From the NCBI GenBank assembly GCA_019912385.1, contig JAIOIW010000069.1, forward strand, positions 1 to 64,000: a stretch of DNA of 64,000 nucleotides. The letters run 5' to 3'. This document shows, in pieces, positions 44,631 through 53,934 of the stretch. The notes beneath the pieces are model-generated. The model was not told the origin of the DNA, ran no database searches, and was given only the letters and a program-made list of their open reading frames with translations. Made by a program: the position numbers and the translations under genes. How positions within the stretch are numbered: position 1 is the first letter of the stretch; each line of letters begins with the position of its first letter. Source of the stretch: Notoacmeibacter sp. (GTDB lineage: Bacteria > Pseudomonadota > Alphaproteobacteria > Rhizobiales > Rhizobiaceae).

Positions 44631-45085
44631 GGGCTTCCCACCCGCAGCGTGCCGTCGGCCAGCACGGTCGCCGAAATCGTCTGTCCGCTGTCCTGGTTGC
44701 GAAGCTGGATGATGTCGCCGATGCCGCCGCGCCCGAGCGGGATTGCCGTCATGGCAATTTCCAGGCCCTGCTGGCGGTAGATGACGGTCACCGGCTGTCC
44801 GGCTTCCACGAGATAGGGGGTCCGCACGAATTCGGGCAGGATCGGGCGTCCGGGCAGGATTGTCCGCGCCGCGACCATGCCGACGATCTCGCCAGGATCG
44901 CGCACGATCGCGCCGTTGTAGCGCAATTTCTGCCGTGTCGTGATCTGGCGCAGCATGCCGGCGGCGACCGTCTGCCCCGGATAGATGACCTGCTGGGCGA
45001 CAACGAGTTCTTCGCCGTGTGCGGCTCCAAATCCGGCAAGCAGGATTGCGAAGGCGAAAACCAGCCGCGTGCCGAACCTGGCCAT
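44627..45085 (-). CDS. flgA: Flagellar P-ring assembly chaperone FlgA
   Basis: 152 residues with a signal peptide (about 1-24) and an SAF/ChapFlgA domain (A-A-R-T-I-L-P-G-R-P-I and a C-terminal I-Q-L-R-N-x-x-S-G). It is the periplasmic chaperone for FlgI, encoded next door. Three ATG codons stand in a row (45091, 45088, 45085); the last has AAGG six bases upstream and was chosen. Confidence 0.92.
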   Translation of the reverse strand: MARFGTRLVFAFAILLAGFGAAHGEELVVAQQVIYPGQTVAAGMLRQITTRQKLRYNGAIVRDPGEIVGMVAARTILPGRPILPEFVRTPYLVEAGQPVTVIYRQQGLEIAMTAIPLGRGGIGDIIQLRNQDSGQTISATVLADGTLRVGSP

Positions 45086-45093
45086 CATCATCC

Positions 45094-45882
45094 TTAACGT
45101 ATGTTCTTGGAGACGACCGCGGCCATCTCGTCGGCAGCCTGGATAACCTTCGAGTTCATCTCGTAACCCCGCTGGGCCGATATGAGCTCGGTGATCTCCT
45201 TGATCGGATCGACGTTTGAATCCTCCAGATAGCCTTGCCTGATGGTCGCAAAGCCCGGGTCGCCGGGAACGCCGGTGGTCGCCGCGCCCGAGGCGGGGCT
45301 TTCGGCAAACAGGCTGCCGCCCATCGGCAGGAGCCCGGCATCGTTGGGGAAGACCGCGAGCGCGATCTGTCCCAGCTCCTGGAGGTCCACCTGGTCGGCT
45401 ATGCGGGCGAAGACCTGCCCGGAATCATTGACGATGACTTCGACGGCATCGGACGGCACGGTGATTGCCGGCATGACGGGGAATCCGTCGGTGGTGACGA
45501 GCTGGCCCGTCGCGTTGGTATTGAAGGCCCCGGACCGGGTGTAGAGCGTCTGTCCGCCGGCGCCCTCGATCTGGAACCAGCCGTTTCCGGTCAGCGCCAG
45601 GTCGAAGCGGTTGCCGGTCGACGTCAGCGATCCCTGGAGATTGACCGAGCGCACCGCGGCCGTGCGCACGCCGAGGCCTATATTGGCGCCCTCTGGAACG
45701 ACATTCTCGTTGGCGCGTGTCGGCACGCCCTGCACGCGTTCGCTCTGGTACAGGAGATCGGTGAACTCGGCGCGGGCACGCTTGTATCCGGTCGTGTTCA
45801 CATTGGCGATGTTGTTGGCGATGACCTCGAGATTGGTCTGTTGGGCATTCATGCCCGTCGCCGCGATGGATAGCGCTCGCAT
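45094..45882 (-). CDS. flgG: Flagellar distal rod protein FlgG
   Basis: 262 residues with the rod/hook N-terminal motif [13 protein letters not shown] and the C-terminal coiled coil ending in [13 protein letters not shown]. It is exported by the type III system to form the distal rod. It lies 11 bases after fliE and directly before flgA. Confidence 0.97.
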   Translation of the reverse strand: MRALSIAATGMNAQQTNLEVIANNIANVNTTGYKRARAEFTDLLYQSERVQGVPTRANENVVPEGANIGLGVRTAAVRSVNLQGSLTSTGNRFDLALTGNGWFQIEGAGGQTLYTRSGAFNTNATGQLVTTDGFPVMPAITVPSDAVEVIVNDSGQVFARIADQVDLQELGQIALAVFPNDAGLLPMGGSLFAESPASGAATTGVPGDPGFATIRQGYLEDSNVDPIKEITELISAQRGYEMNSKVIQAADEMAAVVSKNIR

Positions 45883-45893
45883 CTCTTGTTCCC

Positions 45894-46211
45894 CTAAATG
45901 CTCATGCGGCTGATTTCGAGATAGGCCGACACGATCTTGTCGCGGATGGCGATGGCCGCATTCAGCGTCTGCTCGGCATCCATCACGGCTTCGGCGACCT
46001 GGCGAGGCCCGACGTCGCCCTGGATGCCGCGGATTGCCGTGGCTTCCGCGCCTTCAAGTTTCTGCACGGCGCTCGCGCCGGCCTGGATGATCATGTCCGC
46101 GAAAGATCCGGCATTCGCCACCGGCGCGATGGCCTGCGCCTGCCGCGTCTCGTCGGCCATTCCGTTTCGCGCGGCAAGCGCGGCGCTGATACCGATGGGG
46201 TCGATCATCAC
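45894..46211 (-). CDS. fliE: Flagellar hook-basal body protein FliE
   Basis: 105 residues; the C-terminal half with [13 protein letters not shown] and [15 protein letters not shown] is typical of FliE, the adaptor between MS-ring and proximal rod. It overlaps the flgC stop by 4 bases. Confidence 0.94.
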   Translation of the reverse strand: MMIDPIGISAALAARNGMADETRQAQAIAPVANAGSFADMIIQAGASAVQKLEGAEATAIRGIQGDVGPRQVAEAVMDAEQTLNAAIAIRDKIVSAYLEISRMSI

Positions 46212-46624
46212 GCTCCCCTCATCAGGTCGATCGTCATGGAGATCAGGTCGCGAACCTGGCGCATCACCTGGATATTGGCTTCGTAGGCTCGGTTGGTCTC
46301 GCGCATGTCAGCCATTTCGATCAGCACGTTCACGTTCGGCAGCTTCACATAGCCGGCTTCGTCCGCCGCCACGTTTCCCGGGTCGTATTCAAGCGGAAAC
46401 GCGCGCTGGTCGTTCCTGATGGCCTCGATGCGCACCATCGAGGCGCCGCTGGCCTTGTCGAGCTCGGCGGCAAAACTGACGGTCTTGCGCTGGTAGGGAT
46501 CGCCGCCTGGAACCGTTGCCGTCGACTGGGCGTTTGCCAGGTTTTCGGTGACGATGCGCATGCGCGCCGACTGGCTGCCCAGACCTGAACCGGCAACCCT
46601 GAGCGATGCGGACAAGGGATCCAT
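46208..46624 (-). CDS. flgC: Flagellar proximal rod protein FlgC
   Basis: 138 residues with the N-terminal rod motif [11 protein letters not shown] and a C-terminal segment containing [11 protein letters not shown]. It forms part of the proximal rod with FlgB and FlgF. It lies 3 bases after flgB and overlaps fliE. Confidence 0.96.
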   Translation of the reverse strand: MDPLSASLRVAGSGLGSQSARMRIVTENLANAQSTATVPGGDPYQRKTVSFAAELDKASGASMVRIEAIRNDQRAFPLEYDPGNVAADEAGYVKLPNVNVLIEMADMRETNRAYEANIQVMRQVRDLISMTIDLMRGA

Positions 46625-46627
46625 CGG

Positions 46628-46993
46628 TCAGCCTTTCATCGTCGTCAGGATCATCCGGTGGAATGCCTTGACGATCGCGGTGTTGAGTTCGAAATCATGG
46701 CGAAGCTCGCTTGCCTTCATGACTTCGGCTTCGATGCTGACGGACGATCCAGAGGTTGTGGTGTTCTCCTCGGCGAGTCGGAGGAGGTTGTCGCCCGGCG
46801 CAGGTATGTGTCTTGGATCGGTCGCGTGCATGGTGGATACCGTCGCCTTGAGAACATTCTCGAACGGCTTGACATCCGTGGCGCGGTAACCGGGCGTTGA
46901 TATGTTCGCGATGTTGTTGGCGACAGCGGCCTGGCGTATCGACAACCAGTTCGCATGCTGCGATGCCAATGCGAACACCGGCAATGATGACAT
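46628..46993 (-). CDS. flgB: Flagellar proximal rod protein FlgB
   Basis: 121 residues with the N-terminal motif V-A-N-N-I-A-N-I-S-T-P-G-Y and a C-terminal helix. It forms the first part of the rod. AAGGAA precedes the ATG. A 63 bp gap separates it from the uncharacterised membrane protein gene upstream. Confidence 0.96.
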   Translation of the reverse strand: MSSLPVFALASQHANWLSIRQAAVANNIANISTPGYRATDVKPFENVLKATVSTMHATDPRHIPAPGDNLLRLAEENTTTSGSSVSIEAEVMKASELRHDFELNTAIVKAFHRMILTTMKG

Positions 46994-47056
46994 GGCTGCA
47001 TTCCTTGTTCTCCGTCAGGAGTAAAGAAGCAGTCTTGCGTGAAGCTTGCGCGCTGC

Positions 47057-47623
47057 TCAGGACGCGCCGGGATCCCAGGTGATGGTTTGCCCGGATGTGG
47101 TTTCGATTTCCCAGCTCTTGCCGTTGAAACGGATATCGACGACCCGGCTGCCGTCGGAAAGCCGCGAATTCGGCCTGATGAAATCGATGACGCCTCCGTC
47201 GACGATGATGGCGCGGCCGGCGATGGCATGAATGACCGACATCGAAACCCCTTCGCCGGGATAGGACTGGTCGGGACCAGGCTCGTTTGGCTGGCCAGGC
47301 AGCATGCCGGGCCGCCGGGGCGTTCCGGTCACGACACTGTCGAGCTCGGGCAGGAGCGCACGCGAGGCGATCTCCTTGAAGCGCGGCGCGCGGTCCTCCG
47401 GTTCGCCGCCGACATCGGCGGCCAGGCCCGTGAACTGCATGCGCGGGGGGCTGAACTGGTCGGGATGCCGGTGCACATAGAACGGAAACGCGCCCGCGGC
47501 GGCCGCCAGCGCCAGGCCGGCCAGTGACAACACGACGTCCGCCGGCCTGATACCGAAGATCCCGCGCCGTTTTGGCCGCTTCCGGGCGGCGGCGATATTG
47601 TCGCGAGCAGGTCTAGGCAGCAT
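47057..47623 (-). CDS. Uncharacterised single-pass flagellar-cluster protein
   Basis: 188 residues. A basic N-terminus with R-K-R-P-K-R-R is followed by one membrane segment (about 30-50), a proline-rich linker, and a C-terminal beta-rich region with A-I-I-V-D-G-G-V-I-D-F and W-E-I-E-T-T-S-G-Q-T-I. That last region resembles periplasmic domains of GspC/PilP type to my eye. I do not recognise the gene. A protein at this fliI-flgB position is common in rhizobial flagellar clusters. The chosen ATG overlaps the fliI stop and has GGGAG nine bases upstream; an ATG at 47632 is an alternative. Confidence 0.7.
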   Translation of the reverse strand: MLPRPARDNIAAARKRPKRRGIFGIRPADVVLSLAGLALAAAAGAFPFYVHRHPDQFSPPRMQFTGLAADVGGEPEDRAPRFKEIASRALLPELDSVVTGTPRRPGMLPGQPNEPGPDQSYPGEGVSMSVIHAIAGRAIIVDGGVIDFIRPNSRLSDGSRVVDIRFNGKSWEIETTSGQTITWDPGAS

Positions 47624-48977
47624 CGCGGCCATCTCCCGGTTGTCTTTCCTTGAGGTGTCTGGAGAGCTCGGCAAACGGATCGCGCGAGGGCGGGTCCTGC
47701 GGCGACTGGCCGAGTGCCTCGTAGATCACGGGGACCGTTGCCACCGCCTGGTCGAGCGCCGGATCGTTTCCCGGCCGCCATCCGCCAAGCAGACGCAGGT
47801 CGGCGGTTTCCTCGTAGCGCGCGATCATCGCCCGCAATTGCTGGACGAGCGCGCGCTCCTCGTTGCTCCAGACCCTCGTGGCAAGCCGTGACAGCGAGCG
47901 CAGCGGATCGATTGGCGGATAGCGGCCCTGGTCGGCAATCGCCCGGTCGAGCACGACATGGCCGTCGAGAATGCCGCGTACCGCATCGGCAACCGGATCG
48001 TTGTGATCGTCGCCATCGACGAGGACCGAGATGATGGCGGTGGTCGAGCCTCCGCCCGCGGGTCCGGTCCCGGCCCGCTCCAGCAGCTTGGGAAGATCGG
48101 TGAACACCGAGGCGGGATAACCGCGCGCGACCGGCAGTTCGCCGATCGATATGCCCACCTCGCGCAGGGCATGGGCGTAGCGGGTCAGCGAATCGATCAG
48201 CAGCAGGACGCGCTGGCCGCGGCCGCGGAAATACTCGGCCACCCGCATCGCCATGTCGGGTGCGGCGCGGCGCATCATCGCGCTTTCGTCACTCGTCGCG
48301 ACGATGGCGACCGTCCGTTCCATCGCCTGCGGGCCAATGGCGTCGTCAATGAACTCGCGCACTTCGCGGCCGCGTTCGCCAACCAGTGCCACCACAGCGA
48401 CGTCGAAGGCATCGGTCTTCGCCAACATGGAGAGCAGGGTCGACTTGCCGACGCCCGAGCCGGCAAAAATGCCGAGGCGCTGGCCGTAGCAAAGCGGCGT
48501 GAAGATATCCATGACCCGAACGCCGGTGCGCAGGCCCGTACGAATGCGGTCGCGCTGGAGAACATGGTTCGGAAACTCGTCATTCCGCTCGCCGGGTTCC
48601 GCATCGGATAGCGGTGCCGGCAGGCCGTCCAGCGGTTCGCCGACGGCGTTGAGAACGCGGCCCAGCCAGGACATTGCCGGCCGCCGCTCATCGGCGAACT
48701 CGAGGAATACGTCCTGGCCCATGCGCAGCGACCTTGTTTCGGCATAGGGTGCGATAATCACTTCGCCGTGGTCGACCTGGATCACCGAGCCGCGCTGGCG
48801 TTTGTCGCCGTCCCCGAACATCACGCTGTCGCCGATGCGTACATGGTGTTCCAGGCCGCGAACCCTGAAGAACAGCGGAGCGATTGCGACGACGCGCCCG
48901 CCGCGCCTGAGCGACCGGCTACCCGTCGGAAAGTTCGCGCTGACCGCCCGCAGGCGCCCCAGCGCGCTGTTCGTCAC
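47613..48977 (-). CDS. fliI: Flagellum-specific ATPase FliI
   Basis: 454 residues of the F1-ATPase beta-like family, with Walker A A-G-S-G-V-G-K-S-T at 172-180 and the FliI motif G-L-R-T-G-V-R-V-M-D. It energises export of flagellar subunits with the FliH and FliJ proteins, which are not recognised here. It overlaps flgF upstream by 4 bases and the next gene downstream by 11. Confidence 0.97.
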   Translation of the reverse strand: MTNSALGRLRAVSANFPTGSRSLRRGGRVVAIAPLFFRVRGLEHHVRIGDSVMFGDGDKRQRGSVIQVDHGEVIIAPYAETRSLRMGQDVFLEFADERRPAMSWLGRVLNAVGEPLDGLPAPLSDAEPGERNDEFPNHVLQRDRIRTGLRTGVRVMDIFTPLCYGQRLGIFAGSGVGKSTLLSMLAKTDAFDVAVVALVGERGREVREFIDDAIGPQAMERTVAIVATSDESAMMRRAAPDMAMRVAEYFRGRGQRVLLLIDSLTRYAHALREVGISIGELPVARGYPASVFTDLPKLLERAGTGPAGGGSTTAIISVLVDGDDHNDPVADAVRGILDGHVVLDRAIADQGRYPPIDPLRSLSRLATRVWSNEERALVQQLRAMIARYEETADLRLLGGWRPGNDPALDQAVATVPVIYEALGQSPQDPPSRDPFAELSRHLKERQPGDGRDAA

Positions 48978-49699
48978 TGCTGGCCTCCGATCAGGCGGAT
49001 GGCTTCTTCAAGCGAGGCTCCGGTGTTCTGCATCAGCGCGCCCACGCTTTCGAAAGTCCGCTGCACGGTGATAAGCCGGCTCATCTCTTCGAGAGGATTG
49101 ACATTCGACTGCTCCAGGAAACCCTGGACGACGCCGGCGTCGGACCGGTCGACCGCAGGTTCGGGCGGCGTGCCGGGCAGGAGTCCGGAATTGCCGTAGC
49201 GCTGGAAATCGGGACCGGGCGCATAGTCGAAGAGGCCGAGCGCGCCGACCTGCTTGCCGTTTTGCATCAGGAAGCCGTCGGCCCCGGCAACCGGCGGCCC
49301 GGCGCGCGGATCGAGCTGGATCGGGGCGCCGCCCGGGTCGACCACGGGGTGGCCCTCGAGCGTCACGAGTGCCCCGCCCTCGTCCATCTTGAAGCGGCCG
49401 TCCTTCGTCAGCACGGTTCCGGCAGGCGTGCTGATGCCGAACCAGACATCGCCCTGCGTAGCGAAATCGAGGGGATTGCCCGTCTCCGTCAGTCCGCCCT
49501 TTCGTGTCGAAAGATAGGATGTACCCTCGCTGACGAAGGTCGTGCTCGACGTTGAAGGCCCGGTGACAAGTTCTTCGAAACGAACCTGGGTCGCCCTGAA
49601 GCCGACCGTGTTGGCATTGGCGATGTTGTCGGCAATCGTGTTGAGGCGGCGCTCGAGCGCGACGCTGGAAGACAGGGCGACGGAAAGACCATCCTGCAT
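48974..49699 (-). CDS. flgF: Flagellar proximal rod protein FlgF
   Basis: 241 residues with N-terminal I-A-D-N-I-A-N-A-N-T-V-G-F and a FlgG-like middle. The C-terminal L-I-T-V-Q-R-T-F-E-S-V segment completes the rod-protein pattern. It lies 13 bases after the DUF1217 gene and overlaps fliI. Confidence 0.95.
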   Translation of the reverse strand: MQDGLSVALSSSVALERRLNTIADNIANANTVGFRATQVRFEELVTGPSTSSTTFVSEGTSYLSTRKGGLTETGNPLDFATQGDVWFGISTPAGTVLTKDGRFKMDEGGALVTLEGHPVVDPGGAPIQLDPRAGPPVAGADGFLMQNGKQVGALGLFDYAPGPDFQRYGNSGLLPGTPPEPAVDRSDAGVVQGFLEQSNVNPLEEMSRLITVQRTFESVGALMQNTGASLEEAIRLIGGQQ

Positions 49700-49712
49700 G
49701 GCTGTTACCTCA

Positions 49713-50486
49713 TCACTTGAATTTCTGGATTGCCAGCATCAGGTCCGCTGACAGGCCGTAACTCGACGTCCCGCCGAACAGCAGCCCGGCGACCGCGTTG
49801 TCGACGCCGCTCGGGTTCGCCATGTCCCACATGACGGTAAAACGCTCGATGAACTTCGACAGTTTCTCGGGGTCGGTGAAATCGGCGATGTCGACACGGC
49901 TCTCGATCAGCGCGATCTGGTGATCGAGGTCGGAAGTCGCGAGCGATTCCGGCAGTCCCAGCGCGGCGCGAACGACCCGCGAAAGGGCCTTGTCGGCGAG
50001 GATCTCGGTGACGGAATTCAGTTCCGGCGCCTTGCGCTCGAAATAGAGCGCCAGGCGGACGGCTTCGTTGCCGTTGCCGGCATTCAGTTCCAGGGTCTGG
50101 CGGAGATACCGGTCGACCACGCCCTGCTGGGTCTTCGTGAACGAGGTTGTCGCGGCGCCATAGCGGGTGAAGTCAAAAGTCTCGGCGAAATCCTGGTAAC
50201 GCTTGTCGGTCAGCTTGTTGACGAAGGCTTCGGGATCGTCATGCCCCTCGTCGAGGATCTTGGCCATGAAAGCCTTGGCGTAGATCATGTCCTCCAGCCC
50301 GTGCGCCTTCATCGCATATTCGAACAGGCGCCGGTTGCTGACCAGGTCGTCGGCCGACTTCACATCGCCGATATGGGCCAGGTAGAATTCCGTCTCGCGC
50401 GCGACGGCCGGATCGCTGCGCAACTGCGCGACCGATCGCGGGATATCCCGCGCGATCAGCCTGTAATCCGTCAATGTCCCGACCAT
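49713..50486 (-). CDS. DUF1217 family flagellar-cluster protein
   Basis: 257 residues, largely helical, with R-Y-Q-D-F-A-E-T-F-D-F and I-A-L-I-E-S-R-V-D-I-A-D-F. DUF1217 proteins are found beside flgF in Hyphomicrobiales flagellar operons and probably act in rod or hook assembly; this is an inference from position. GGGAGG five bases before the ATG fixes the start. It is first in the minus-strand operon, 164 bases from the divergent motA. Confidence 0.82.
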   Translation of the reverse strand: MVGTLTDYRLIARDIPRSVAQLRSDPAVARETEFYLAHIGDVKSADDLVSNRRLFEYAMKAHGLEDMIYAKAFMAKILDEGHDDPEAFVNKLTDKRYQDFAETFDFTRYGAATTSFTKTQQGVVDRYLRQTLELNAGNGNEAVRLALYFERKAPELNSVTEILADKALSRVVRAALGLPESLATSDLDHQIALIESRVDIADFTDPEKLSKFIERFTVMWDMANPSGVDNAVAGLLFGGTSSYGLSADLMLAIQKFK

Positions 50487-50650
50487 GGAACCTCCCTGGG
50501 GATGGGCCGGATCGGCCACGGGCCGCGTCCCGGCAATCGCCTCTCCGGCACAATGGCGAAAGCACCTTGCGCGAGGCTGGTCGCGGGTCAAGGCTCGCGC
50601 AAGACTCGCGCGCTACCTCTTGATCCCGATTCTGATCGCGGAGGTATGCA

Positions 50651-51511
50651 GTGCTGATCATCATTGGCCTGGTTGTGACGCTGGGCTGCGTCCTCGGGGG
50701 CTACATGGCCATGGGCGGGCACATAGAAGTTCTCGCCCAACCCTGGGAATTCGTCATCATCGGCGGTGCAGCCCTGGGCACGTTCCTGGTCGCCAATCCG
50801 ATGGCTGTGGTCAAGGACTCCGCCAAGGGCGCATTGGAGGCGCTCAAGGACGCCGTGCCCAAACCGGAAGACTATCTCGACATTCTCGGCCTGCTCTACA
50901 GCCTGCTGCGCGAAATGAAGGAGAAGCCGAAAAACGAGGTCGAAGCGCATATCGACATGCCTGAAGAATCGTCGATTTTCCAGGAGTATCCCGGGGTCAT
51001 GGAGGACGAGGAGTTCGTCAGCTTCATCTGCGACTATTGCCGCCTGATCATTGTCGGCAATGCCCGCCCTCACGAGGTGGAAGCGCTGATGGAAGAGGAG
51101 ATCGAGACGATTCGCCACGACAAGATGAAGGCCTATCACGCGCTGACCGCGGTCAGCGACGGTCTGCCGGCGCTGGGTATCGTCGCCGCGGTGCTGGGCG
51201 TGGTCAAGGCAATGGGCGCGATCGCCTCGTCGCCGGAAGTGCTGGGCGGGCTCATCGGTGCGGCGCTGGTCGGCACCTTTCTGGGCATATTCCTGTCGTA
51301 CGCCGTCGTCGGCCCCATCGCCAGCAAGGTCAAGGTCGTGCGCGAGAAGAACATGCGCAAATATGTTGTCGCCAAGCAGACCCTGATTGCCTACATGAAC
51401 GGGTCGCTGCCGCAGATCGCGCTCGAATTCGGGCGCAAGGCGATTTCGGGACACGACCGGCCGACCATCGACGAGGTTGAGGAACAGGCCATGACCGCGG
51501 GGGCCGCATAG
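50651..51511 (+). CDS. motA: Flagellar motor stator protein MotA
   Basis: 286 residues with four membrane segments and a large cytoplasmic loop rich in charged residues. The [14 protein letters not shown] segment belongs to the proton channel side. It pairs with MotB, which is not in this window. The start is GTG, supported by GGAGGT five bases upstream. It is first in motA-fliM-fliN-fliG-flhB. Confidence 0.96.
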   Translation: MLIIIGLVVTLGCVLGGYMAMGGHIEVLAQPWEFVIIGGAALGTFLVANPMAVVKDSAKGALEALKDAVPKPEDYLDILGLLYSLLREMKEKPKNEVEAHIDMPEESSIFQEYPGVMEDEEFVSFICDYCRLIIVGNARPHEVEALMEEEIETIRHDKMKAYHALTAVSDGLPALGIVAAVLGVVKAMGAIASSPEVLGGLIGAALVGTFLGIFLSYAVVGPIASKVKVVREKNMRKYVVAKQTLIAYMNGSLPQIALEFGRKAISGHDRPTIDEVEEQAMTAGAA

Positions 51512-51512
51512 C

Positions 51513-52454
51513 ATGCACTCCGCCATCACCGAAGCGCCCAGCAGCGACGCCATCCTGGAGCGATTGCTTGCCCGTTCGGGGGAAGATGGGATTTCGCCGG
51601 CAGATCTCATGCGCGCGGCCAAAAGTCTGGCGGGACCGCTGGGGGTTTCCTTCGAGGCGGCAATCGTAAGGGGCGCGGCGTTCGAGTTCATCGACCATCA
51701 GCCGTCGAAATCCCACACCTGGGCGCGCGGTCTGGCGCCGAACGACGGATTGATGATGATAGCCGATGCGCAGGATCCCGACCGCCCGGCCGTCATGATT
51801 TCGGTCGGTTTCGCCTCGGTCGTCGTCATGGCCGCCGGCGCGCTCGGCGGCGATCCGCTGGTTGCCGCCGAGGTCGCAAACCGCAACCTGACAGGATACG
51901 AAAAGGATTTCCTTTCGCTGTTCGCAAGCGCGGTCAACACGCCGCTTTCAGACATCTTTCCCGCCGGCCTTCACAAGGTCACCGCGATACCGGCGGGCGC
52001 CTTCGATCCGACTGCCATCTCCGATCAGCCCGTCACGGTGCTCAAATACAGGATCAAGCTCGGCGAGATGGCCGGCGAGATGGGGATCGCGATCCCCGAC
52101 GACTATCTCAAGTCGGGACGTCCGGTGGAAAAGGGGCAGGTGGACGAACTGGGCGACGATCCCCTTTCCTCCAATATCTGGAATACCCGATTGCGCATCG
52201 AGGCGAGCATTGCGCTTCCGCCGGCGACGCTTGGAAAGCTCAGGAACCTGTCGGCGGGAGACATCATTCCGATTCCGGCCGCCAATTTCGATCGTGGAGC
52301 CATCGCCACCCGCGGCAGGCAGATATTCGCGGTCCAGATCGGCCAGCTGGGTGACGCTTTTTCGTTTCGCGTCCTGCATGCGGTCAAGAAGGGTGGCGGC
52401 TTCATGGGCCGCGTGGCCGAGAGCTTGTCTCGCGCGGGACATATGAAGATCTAG
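51513..52454 (+). CDS. fliM: Flagellar motor switch protein FliM (divergent)
   Basis: 313 residues. A central region of FliM/CheC-like type and a C-terminal SPOA segment (about 215-290) are recognisable mainly by context between motA and fliN. The N-terminal CheY-binding peptide usually written L-S-Q-E-E-I-D-A-L-L is not visible, so switching by CheY may work differently in this lineage. It starts 1 base after the motA stop. Confidence 0.85.
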   Translation: MHSAITEAPSSDAILERLLARSGEDGISPADLMRAAKSLAGPLGVSFEAAIVRGAAFEFIDHQPSKSHTWARGLAPNDGLMMIADAQDPDRPAVMISVGFASVVVMAAGALGGDPLVAAEVANRNLTGYEKDFLSLFASAVNTPLSDIFPAGLHKVTAIPAGAFDPTAISDQPVTVLKYRIKLGEMAGEMGIAIPDDYLKSGRPVEKGQVDELGDDPLSSNIWNTRLRIEASIALPPATLGKLRNLSAGDIIPIPAANFDRGAIATRGRQIFAVQIGQLGDAFSFRVLHAVKKGGGFMGRVAESLSRAGHMKI

Positions 52455-52461
52455 TCGACAA

Positions 52462-52872
52462 ATGCACAACGAGGCGCATGTGAACGATCCGGACGGCAAC
52501 ACACAAAGACTGAGCAGCTTCGATCAAACAGAGGTGGAGCTCGACCGCGCCATCGACGAGTTGCGCGGCATATCGCAAAAGGGCGAGGACGTCGACCGTG
52601 ACGCCCTCGGCGAGATTCCCGACCGCCGGCGCAAGAGCGACCGGCTGCTACTGAATATTCCCGTTGAAGTGCAGATCGTCATCGGCACCGCCGAGATGAC
52701 GGTGGCGGAGCTGATGGAACTGGCCGATGGCTCGACGGTCGCGCTTGACCGCAAGGTCGGCGAGCCCGTCGACATCGTCGTCAACGGCGTGAAGATCGCA
52801 AGCGGCGAGATCACCGCCATGCCCGGGGACCCGACGCGGTTCGGTTTTCGGGTCTTGAGCACTGAATCCTGA
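52462..52872 (+). CDS. fliN: Flagellar motor switch protein FliN
   Basis: 136 residues with a polar N-terminal extension of about 60 and the SPOA domain V-E-V-Q-I-V-I-G and L-D-R-K-V-G-E-P-V-D-I-V-V-N-G. It completes the C-ring with FliM and FliG. An in-frame GTG at 52480 has GAGG five bases upstream and is a good alternative start. Confidence 0.92.
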   Translation: MHNEAHVNDPDGNTQRLSSFDQTEVELDRAIDELRGISQKGEDVDRDALGEIPDRRRKSDRLLLNIPVEVQIVIGTAEMTVAELMELADGSTVALDRKVGEPVDIVVNGVKIASGEITAMPGDPTRFGFRVLSTES

Positions 52873-52884
52873 TCGGCAGGTTTA

Positions 52885-53910
52885 ATGCGGGACATCCTCT
52901 TGGACACCACGAAGACATTCACCAAGGCCCAAAAGGCGGCTGCCATTCTGGTGGCGCTCGGAAAGCCGCGCGCTTCGCAATTGCTCAAGCAGTTCAAGAA
53001 GGAGGAGATCAGGATCCTCATCAAGGCGGCTCGTTCGCTGACCGCCATCGAACAGCCCGACCTCGAAAAGCTCGTCGAGGAATTCGAGGTGGACTACGCC
53101 CGCGGTACCGGCCTGCTCGATTCCTCCGAACAGATGAACGAGATCCTGACCGAAACGCTGTCGCCGGAGGAGATGCAGGCGTACTCGCGCACCGGCTCCG
53201 ACACCGATGACGCGCCTGCCGGAGACGTCTGGAAGGTTATGGAAGAAACCGAATCGTCGAAAATCGCAACCTATCTGGTCACCGAGAATCCGCAGGTCGG
53301 CGCGCTGGTCATCTCCAACCTGCCGGCTGCGAAATCGGCAGAGGTGGTCGCGGCTCTCGACCGCGAAACGCGTTCCGCCGTCCTTGCGCGCGCCATGTCG
53401 ATGCGTCCGCCCATGCCGGCGGCTGTCAACATGATCATGGCCCGCCTGAAAAAGGAATTCGATCGCTCGGGCGGCGGCGACGAGAAGTCGAACCAGATCC
53501 GCATTGCCGGCATCCTCAACGAGCTCGACAGGGATGCCAGCGAAGAAATGCTTGAGGACCTGTCCTCGACTGTCGGCCAGGCTCGCGTATTGGCCGTGCG
53601 TTCCATGCTGTTCCGGTTCGAGGATATCCCGCGGCTCGAACCTGCCGACCGCTCGACCCTGTTCGACCAGTTCGAAAGCGACGTGCTGACCATGGCGCTG
53701 CGCGGCGCCGAGCCGTACATCGTCGAAGCTGTGCTTTCGGCGATCGGCCAGCGCACGCGCCGAATGATCGAGGCCGACCTCGGCCGCCCCAGCAACACGG
53801 CCAAGCCCAAGGACATCGATCTCGCCCGGCGCGGCATCATCGCCGCCGTGCAACGCCTCGCCCGCGAGGGTCGGCTGACGCTGCCATCCACCCAAGAACT
53901 GGCCGCCTGA
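52885..53910 (+). CDS. fliG: Flagellar motor switch protein FliG
   Basis: 341 residues with the three FliG regions: an N-terminal helical domain binding FliF, a middle armadillo-like domain and a C-terminal torque domain with R-S-M-L-F-R-F-E-D-I and charged residues. It follows fliN by 12 bases and precedes flhB by 24. Confidence 0.95.
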   Translation: MRDILLDTTKTFTKAQKAAAILVALGKPRASQLLKQFKKEEIRILIKAARSLTAIEQPDLEKLVEEFEVDYARGTGLLDSSEQMNEILTETLSPEEMQAYSRTGSDTDDAPAGDVWKVMEETESSKIATYLVTENPQVGALVISNLPAAKSAEVVAALDRETRSAVLARAMSMRPPMPAAVNMIMARLKKEFDRSGGGDEKSNQIRIAGILNELDRDASEEMLEDLSSTVGQARVLAVRSMLFRFEDIPRLEPADRSTLFDQFESDVLTMALRGAEPYIVEAVLSAIGQRTRRMIEADLGRPSNTAKPKDIDLARRGIIAAVQRLAREGRLTLPSTQELAA

Positions 53911-53934
53911 GCCTGACCCGGCGAGGAATTCCGA

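Noticed and set aside
50554-50570. Possible sigma-54 promoter (TGGC...TTGC) before motA
   Set aside because: The GG and GC doublets are 14 bases apart rather than 12, so it does not fit the -24/-12 spacing.
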